DNA of 17,767 bases from an uncultured Alphaproteobacteria bacterium. Its GTDB lineage: Bacteria; Pseudomonadota; Alphaproteobacteria; RF32; CAG-239. Positions 13,465 to 17,767 of the stretch are shown here, piece after piece. The notes beneath the pieces are model-generated. The model worked only from the letters and a program-made list of their open reading frames with translations, ran no database searches and was not told the DNA's origin. The first letter of the stretch is position 1. Each line of letters begins with the position of its first letter. The DNA is taken from the NCBI GenBank assembly GCA_934254925.1, contig CAKQMD010000026.1, forward strand, positions 1 through 17,767, written 5' to 3'. The position numbers and the translations under genes were made by a program.

Positions 13465-14223
13465 TTAAGATATGCCTTTTGGCGTTTTATTGCAATCTTT
13501 TATCGTGGTCGCAAGGCGGCAAATGACCTCATTGGCAATCATCAGGCCAAAAATGGCGGTAATCGTCGGCAATGATCCCAAGGGCCTTCGTTCCCGTTCA
13601 TCTTGCGGTTTTGCATCCGGCACAGGCCGCGGGAGCTCTCGCGAAGAAACACACAGAACCTGCTGCAGATCAACCCCGCGACGGCGCAGCCTTTGCCTGA
13701 CCATACGGGCCAGAGAACAATTTTCCGTCTGGGCTAAGCTGCCGAGCCGAATTTGCGACGGATCCGTCTTTAAGGCGGCGCCCATGGAAGAGACAAAAGG
13801 AATCCCCGCCTGTTGCAGCGCTTCAATTAGACAACATTTGGCATTGAGAGAATCGATGGCGTCAACGACAAAATCTACTGGCATCCGCAGCAATTGCGGA
13901 ATTGTCTCCCGGTTTACGAACAAATCGCAAACCTCAATCCGACAGTCGGGATTGATCTCCCAAACCCGTTCCCGGGCGACTTCGGTCTTGCGGCGGCCGA
14001 CAGTCGAACTGAGCGCCAAAATCTGCCGATTGATATTGGTTTCGTCAAAGACGTCAAAATCTACCAAAATCAGTCGGCCGATGCCGGCGCGGGCCAGAGC
14101 CTCCAGCGCATAACCGCCGACGGCGCCCAAACCGACCACCATAACCGATGCATGTTGCAGTTTTTCCACGCCTTCGGCACCGATAAGCGCTTCCGTACGC
14201 ATAAAACGCCGATTAGTCTCCAC
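13465..14223 (-). CDS. tcdA: tRNA threonylcarbamoyladenosine dehydratase (TcdA/CsdL)
   Basis: ThiF/E1-like enzyme that uses ATP to cyclise t6A37 of ANN-decoding tRNAs to ct6A. The start is placed at GTG 14223 (252 aa): AAGGAG lies 7 nt upstream, the protein then begins METNRRFMRTEALIG, which aligns with the E. coli start region, and overlap with tatD falls to 11 nt. An ATG at 14241 is in frame but has no ribosome site. From the GTG, the nucleotide-binding GLGAVGG is at 31-37 and the ATP-site DFDVFDETNINRQ at 55-67. AIDSLNAK follows, and the C-terminal PTITAIFGLM helix is typical. It is slightly shorter than E. coli TcdA (268). The MoeB/ThiF type is excluded by lack of the zinc CxxC pairs. Co-transcribed with tatD and hydF. 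Confidence 0.88.
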   Translation of the reverse strand: METNRRFMRTEALIGAEGVEKLQHASVMVVGLGAVGGYALEALARAGIGRLILVDFDVFDETNINRQILALSSTVGRRKTEVARERVWEINPDCRIEVCDLFVNRETIPQLLRMPVDFVVDAIDSLNAKCCLIEALQQAGIPFVSSMGAALKTDPSQIRLGSLAQTENCSLARMVRQRLRRRGVDLQQVLCVSSRELPRPVPDAKPQDERERRPLGSLPTITAIFGLMIANEVICRLATTIKDCNKTPKGIS

Positions 14224-14929
14224 CACATAACTCCTTACCATTTTTATAAATTTGCGCGGCTAGGGCTTCTTCGTCTTCGCCGCGGCATTGAGCCAAAAAG
14301 CCAAGCAAAGCCCGCAAGTCTTCCGGTCGGCCCTGATAGGGAGCGTCGCTTTCCAAAAGCAGACGTTCGGCCGGTACGGCTTTGACTGTTTCTTGAGGAT
14401 TTTTTATTTTGCGAATCGAGGGCGAAAAAGAAACGAAACCGCCGGCAGACAAAATCTTTTTCAGCAGTTCTGGACGGCCGGCATAAGAATGAAAAACGAA
14501 TTTCGGCGGCAGTTTTGACCAAAAGCCTTCCAGCCAATCCTGCGCTTTGACGGCGTGAATCAGCAGCGGACGACGGTATTTTTCTGCCAAAGCGATTTGT
14601 AGGGCAAAGGCTTCCTTTTGCTTTTCTTGTTCCGGATTCTTCAGACGGTCAAGCCCGCATTCGCCGATCAACGCCCGGGAAAAACAGCGCAAAAAGTTTT
14701 CCAGCCGTGCCGGCCAATCGGCTTTTGCCGCGGCGGCCTGCCAAGGATGCAACCCAAAAGCCGGAACGACAAAATCAGGAAAACGCTCGGCAAGAAGCGC
14801 CACCGCTTCCCAGTCTTCCGGGCCGGTGCTGACGCAGATGCAGCGCATGATCCCCAAAGGAGCAAAATCCGCTGGTGCAAATCCTGATTTAAGGTCTTGC
14901 AAATGGATGTGGGTGTCGATAAACTGCAT
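14213..14929 (-). CDS. TatD family metal-dependent hydrolase
   Basis: 238 aa, a little short for TatD (about 260). TatD proteins are TIM-barrel, two-metal DNases/phosphoesterases linked to DNA repair and quality control. Metal ligands expected in the family are present: H7-x-H9 (DTHIHL), E90 (IGECGLD), H125 (LLIHAVKA), H147 (FVFHSYAG) and D195 (LLESDAPY). GLHPW at 59-63 is also a family hallmark. First gene of the operon tatD-tcdA-hydF-hydG. The ATG at 14929 has no clear Shine-Dalgarno sequence. A promoter with -35 inside the divergent alr coding start lies at 14959-14987. Which TatD paralogue this is cannot be told. Confidence 0.9.
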   Translation of the reverse strand: MQFIDTHIHLQDLKSGFAPADFAPLGIMRCICVSTGPEDWEAVALLAERFPDFVVPAFGLHPWQAAAAKADWPARLENFLRCFSRALIGECGLDRLKNPEQEKQKEAFALQIALAEKYRRPLLIHAVKAQDWLEGFWSKLPPKFVFHSYAGRPELLKKILSAGGFVSFSPSIRKIKNPQETVKAVPAERLLLESDAPYQGRPEDLRALLGFLAQCRGEDEEALAAQIYKNGKELCGGD

Positions 14930-14958
14930 GCCATGTGACTTTCAATGTTTCTTTAGGG

Positions 14959-14987
14959 AATGTAGAGAAAAATGAGCATTTTGACAA
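14959..14987 (-). promoter_or_regulatory. Promoter of the tatD-tcdA-hydF-hydG operon
   Basis: Minus-strand TTGTCA (14982-14987), 17-base spacer, TACATT (14959-14964), predicted start near 14952 and a leader of about 22 nt. The -35 and part of the spacer fall within the first codons of alr, since only 42 bp separate the two genes. Confidence 0.5.
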
Positions 14988-16063
14988 GACCTATCTTAGA
15001 AATCAGGCTAAACAAACTCGGTAGCAATTTTGACATGCTTAAAAAAATTGCCGCCGGCGCAACCCCGGCCGCCGTGGTAAAAGATGACGCCTACGGGCTT
15101 TCTGCCCCCGTCGTCGTCGACTATTTGTTCAAAAACTGCGGTTGCAAAAATTTTTTTGTCGCCCATGCCGTCGAGGGAGAAAGAATCCGCGACAAGGCGC
15201 CCGGCGCCAATATTATGGTTTTGCAGGGCATCGGCGAAGACTGCCTGGAGCTGTTTCAAAAATATAAACTGATCCCGGTTATCAGTTCGCCGGAAATGTT
15301 TGCTTTTTGGAAAGAACATCAAATTCCCGGCATCAAACCGGTTATTCATATCGAAACGGGGCTGAACCGCCTCGGTTTTCGGGAAGAGGAACTGGAACGT
15401 CTCTCAGACGAAGACCGCGACGCTTTCTCCCTGGTCATGTCTCATCTGGCTTGCGGCGACGAGGCCGGCCATTTCATGAACGCCCGGCAGCTGGAAAATT
15501 TTAATCGTCTGAAAAACCTGTATTTTCCGCATCTTCCGGCTTCTTTGTCAGCTTCCGACGGCGTTTTTCTCGGCAAAGACTTTCAACAAAACATGGTGCG
15601 CCTCGGGGCGGCGATGTATGGTATCAACACCGCACCGTATCGGGAAAACCAGATGGCGGAAGTGGTAAAAATTCAGGCGCCGGTTTTGCAGATCGAACCG
15701 CTGAGCCCCGGAGACTTTGTCGGCTATTCGGCGACTTATCGAGCCAATTCGCCGCGGAAGGTCGCCATCATCTCCATCGGTTACGGCGACGGGATTCCGC
15801 GCTCTTTGTCCAATGTCGGCAAAGTCTTTTTCACTGTTCACAACAAAATCAGCGAGGCGCGGATGATCGGGCGGATTTCCATGGACAACATCATTTGCGA
15901 CGTTACGGGCATCGACGGTCTGGAAGTCGGCGACCTTGCCACCCTGGCCGATGATTTTTATACCTTGGACGACATGGGACGGGACGCCGGTACCATCTCT
16001 TACGAGATTTTGTCTCGAATCGGAAAGAACACGCGTTTCATCCGCCGTTATTTGGAAGAATAA
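14972..16063 (+). CDS. alr: Alanine racemase, PLP-dependent
   Basis: 363 aa, normal length. Converts L- to D-alanine for peptidoglycan in the cytoplasm. The PLP lysine is K37 in AVVKDDAYG (family AVVKANAYG), and the second catalytic base is Y271 in IGYGDGIPR. GRISMDNIICDVT is the substrate-site motif and VRLGAAMYGI the PLP-phosphate/active-site strand. The Asp38-Asp39 in place of the common Ala-Asn after the lysine is a mild variation. Ribosome site is weak (TAGAG). Divergent from tatD with 42 bp between; no convincing own promoter was found in that gap. Convergent to the unknown gene at 16118, with a shared terminator between them. Confidence 0.95.
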   Translation: MSILTRPILEIRLNKLGSNFDMLKKIAAGATPAAVVKDDAYGLSAPVVVDYLFKNCGCKNFFVAHAVEGERIRDKAPGANIMVLQGIGEDCLELFQKYKLIPVISSPEMFAFWKEHQIPGIKPVIHIETGLNRLGFREEELERLSDEDRDAFSLVMSHLACGDEAGHFMNARQLENFNRLKNLYFPHLPASLSASDGVFLGKDFQQNMVRLGAAMYGINTAPYRENQMAEVVKIQAPVLQIEPLSPGDFVGYSATYRANSPRKVAIISIGYGDGIPRSLSNVGKVFFTVHNKISEARMIGRISMDNIICDVTGIDGLEVGDLATLADDFYTLDDMGRDAGTISYEILSRIGKNTRFIRRYLEE

Positions 16064-16077
16064 AGACGTCACTGCAT

Positions 16078-16106
16078 AAAAAAACCGGGAAAACCCCGGT
16101 TTTTTT
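16078..16106. terminator. Bidirectional terminator between alr and the convergent gene
   Basis: CCGGG (16085-16089) and CCCGG (16095-16099) with a 5-nt loop, extended by seven A on the left and seven T on the right. It works for alr (plus) 15 nt after its stop and for the minus-strand gene that ends at 16118. Confidence 0.92.
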
Positions 16107-16117
16107 ATGTTTTTATC

Positions 16118-17767
16118 TTAGCGAGAATTGCCGCCGTTGTAAAAAGCTCCGGTTACGGAAATTTGAGAAGCTTTTTTGTTACCGCCGCTCGTTTTCTCCG
16201 GCAAAGCTTCCGTCTGATCCGCAACGCCATGGTCGGTCAGGCCCATTTTTTCGGCCGCGGAAGCAGGAAAGACCTTTTCCACAACACCACCCTTACGATT
16301 CAGATATTGCAGGCGAACAGAATCGACCTTTGCGACCTTGCCGTTTTCCAGTTCGGTACCGGCCGGGATTCTCTCTATGGCGCCCTGAACTTCCATACGG
16401 CCGTCCCTGCCCTCAAAAGTGATGCGATGGTTGAGGCTTTCCGTATCAAAATGCGGCGCTTCAAAATGATCGGTACTGATGCGGAAATCGCTATTGAGCT
16501 GGCGGGTGCCGTAGCTTTGCTCGCTGCCGGGCGCTCCGTCCGCCTGAACATATTGCGCTTGAGCAGACTTAACCACCTCGGTGTCGATGACATAATGCGC
16601 CTTGTTGCCTTTGCCTTCAACCACGAAAGAGCCGTCTTCGTTTCGCAAAAAGACTTTTTCCATGGGTACGGTTTTGCCTTCTGCATCAAGGAACTCGACA
16701 TTTGTGGCATTCATCCAACCGTCACGGCCTTCAGCAATATAGCTGAAATCCTCGGGAAGCGTCGGAACCTCGGGTTTTTCAACGGTTACCGTCGGGGTTT
16801 CAAACGGATCGGGAATTTCCGGTGCACTGTTGTCAACGGTCACACCGCCCACCTGACCGGGAAGTTTATCCATATCAGGACGCGGCGTAGCTTTTTCCTG
16901 CGGCAGAGTTGTCGGTTCGTCGCAACCGCAATCAACTTCCTGAGTGTAATAAGTCGTGCTGATTTTTACCTTGCCTTCGTCGCAGTCAACTTCGGCATCT
17001 AATCCCGTGGTGACGTTTGGCGTCCGCAGCGGATAGGATTTTCCGTCCAAGACGGCCATTTGCTGCGGGCCGGTGTATTGACCGAAATTAGAAACCTCTT
17101 TCAGGCAAAGGTTGCCGTCGGCATCGGGAACAATTACCTTCATGGCGCCGCTGCCGTAAACAATGTCTTTCAAGGCATCATTGACGCTTTTGACTTCTTC
17201 GGCACTCGGCTTAAACTCCGGACACAACAGCTCTTTGAGCATGACGTCGATCGCTTCCTTGCGCGCTTCGGGAGCTAGTTGCATCAGACGTGTGAGCTTG
17301 TCGACGTAAACTTCGGGAGACATTCCCTCAGGCAAAGATTCAACTTGGCCGTCGCGAATCATCTGGTAGAACCCATTGACAATGCCCTTGCCGGTCGCAT
17401 TGCCCGACAAAGCCTGCTTCAACTCTGCAGAAACCTGCAGTCCGTCTTTTTCCATTTGGGCAAGACGACGAGCCAAAGCATTGTTGTCCCATTTTGCCGC
17501 CGAATTTTCAAACATTCTTTTCAGGCTGTGTTCGCTGAAATTCGAATCATTTGACGGCGTGTAGGTTTCGCTGCTTCCAGACGTGAGGTCGGTTTTGACA
17601 TCTTTTCCCGTATCGGCAGCAAAATCAGACGCGTCATTGTGGTTGCCGTCCAGCGAAACGACGGTTTTGGCGGTATCGTTGGGAAGGGTTCCGATCGTGT
17701 CCTGCTGCAGGGTCGTTGCCACGGTGTCTCCGGGCAAAGTGTCCTGCGGCAGCGTCATCCCGATCGT
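16118..17767 (-). CDS. Unrecognised acidic repeat-containing protein (5' end outside window)
   Basis: Not recognised. The frame is open to the window edge, and the ATG at 17756-17758 has no ribosome site and sits inside a repeat, so the true start is further right. Numbering from that Met: 1-30 is made of short TLPxDT-like units (TLPQDT, TLQQDT, TLPNDT) that probably continue upstream. 75-200 is helical and charged. 255-280 holds clustered cysteines (VDCDEGK, VDCGCDE). 285-337 is a Pro/Thr-rich linker. Two related beta-type units follow: GRDGWMNATNVEFLD... ending MEKVFLR (344-372) and GRDGRMEVQGAIERIP... ending VEKVFP (450-498). The tail ends SVTGAFYNGGNSR. Composition and linkers suggest an exported or surface protein, but no signal peptide is visible in the part shown. 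Cargo, adhesin or structural roles are all possible. Confidence 0.85.
   Translation of the reverse strand, partial: TIGMTLPQDTLPGDTVATTLQQDTIGTLPNDTAKTVVSLDGNHNDASDFAADTGKDVKTDLTSGSSETYTPSNDSNFSEHSLKRMFENSAAKWDNNALARRLAQMEKDGLQVSAELKQALSGNATGKGIVNGFYQMIRDGQVESLPEGMSPEVYVDKLTRLMQLAPEARKEAIDVMLKELLCPEFKPSAEEVKSVNDALKDIVYGSGAMKVIVPDADGNLCLKEVSNFGQYTGPQQMAVLDGKSYPLRTPNVTTGLDAEVDCDEGKVKISTTYYTQEVDCGCDEPTTLPQEKATPRPDMDKLPGQVGGVTVDNSAPEIPDPFETPTVTVEKPEVPTLPEDFSYIAEGRDGWMNATNVEFLDAEGKTVPMEKVFLRNEDGSFVVEGKGNKAHYVIDTEVVKSAQAQYVQADGAPGSEQSYGTRQLNSDFRISTDHFEAPHFDTESLNHRITFEGRDGRMEVQGAIERIPAGTELENGKVAKVDSVRLQYLNRKGGVVEKVFPASAAEKMGLTDHGVADQTEALPEKTSGGNKKASQISVTGAFYNGGNSR

Overview
The window reads as chromosomal DNA of an anaerobic or fermentative alphaproteobacterium, possibly a gut or rumen lineage. 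Four observations point to Alphaproteobacteria: a FlbT homologue beside the flagellin genes, flagellins of alphaproteobacterial type, a HAD-IIA hydrolase resembling the TIGR01459 group, and CtrA-type boxes (TTAA-N7-TTAA) upstream of three flagellins. HydG and HydF imply a [FeFe]-hydrogenase, so hydrogen metabolism under anoxia. The habitat is inference.

Left third (1-4788, all minus strand): a tandem array of flagellin genes (one cut by the window edge, then three complete ones of 358, 372 and 386 aa) followed by flbT. Each complete flagellin in the array has its own terminator, all built on related GACGCCC/GGGCGTC stems, and several have a recognisable promoter and CtrA-type box. The array looks like repeated duplication of a one-gene cassette. 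In place of the usual outer domain each complete copy carries an alanine-rich antiparallel coiled-coil hairpin. The hairpin arms differ between copies by exactly one heptad per arm. A 108-bp block of perfect identity inside the hairpin of two copies indicates gene conversion.

Middle (4824-10529): divergent promoters sharing one palindromic TTGCAA separate flbT from a plus-strand pair, a TerB-like protein and the ABC-F ATPase Uup. Convergent to these are a HAD-IIA protein that lacks its nucleophilic Asp and a small membrane-anchored protein. Next comes a further flagellin of 618 aa. It has no coiled-coil hairpin; instead about 350 residues of beta-helix-like sequence are inserted at the turn between the first two helices of domain D1.

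Right part (10661-17767): a minus-strand operon tatD - tcdA - hydF - hydG, ending at a strong hairpin terminator; alr (alanine racemase) divergent from it; and, convergent with alr across a shared bidirectional terminator, the 3' part of an unrecognised acidic protein that runs off the window. hydE and the hydrogenase structural gene are not in the window.

No tRNA, rRNA, CRISPR array, insertion sequence or phage gene was seen. No stretch longer than 300 bases lacks a gene.
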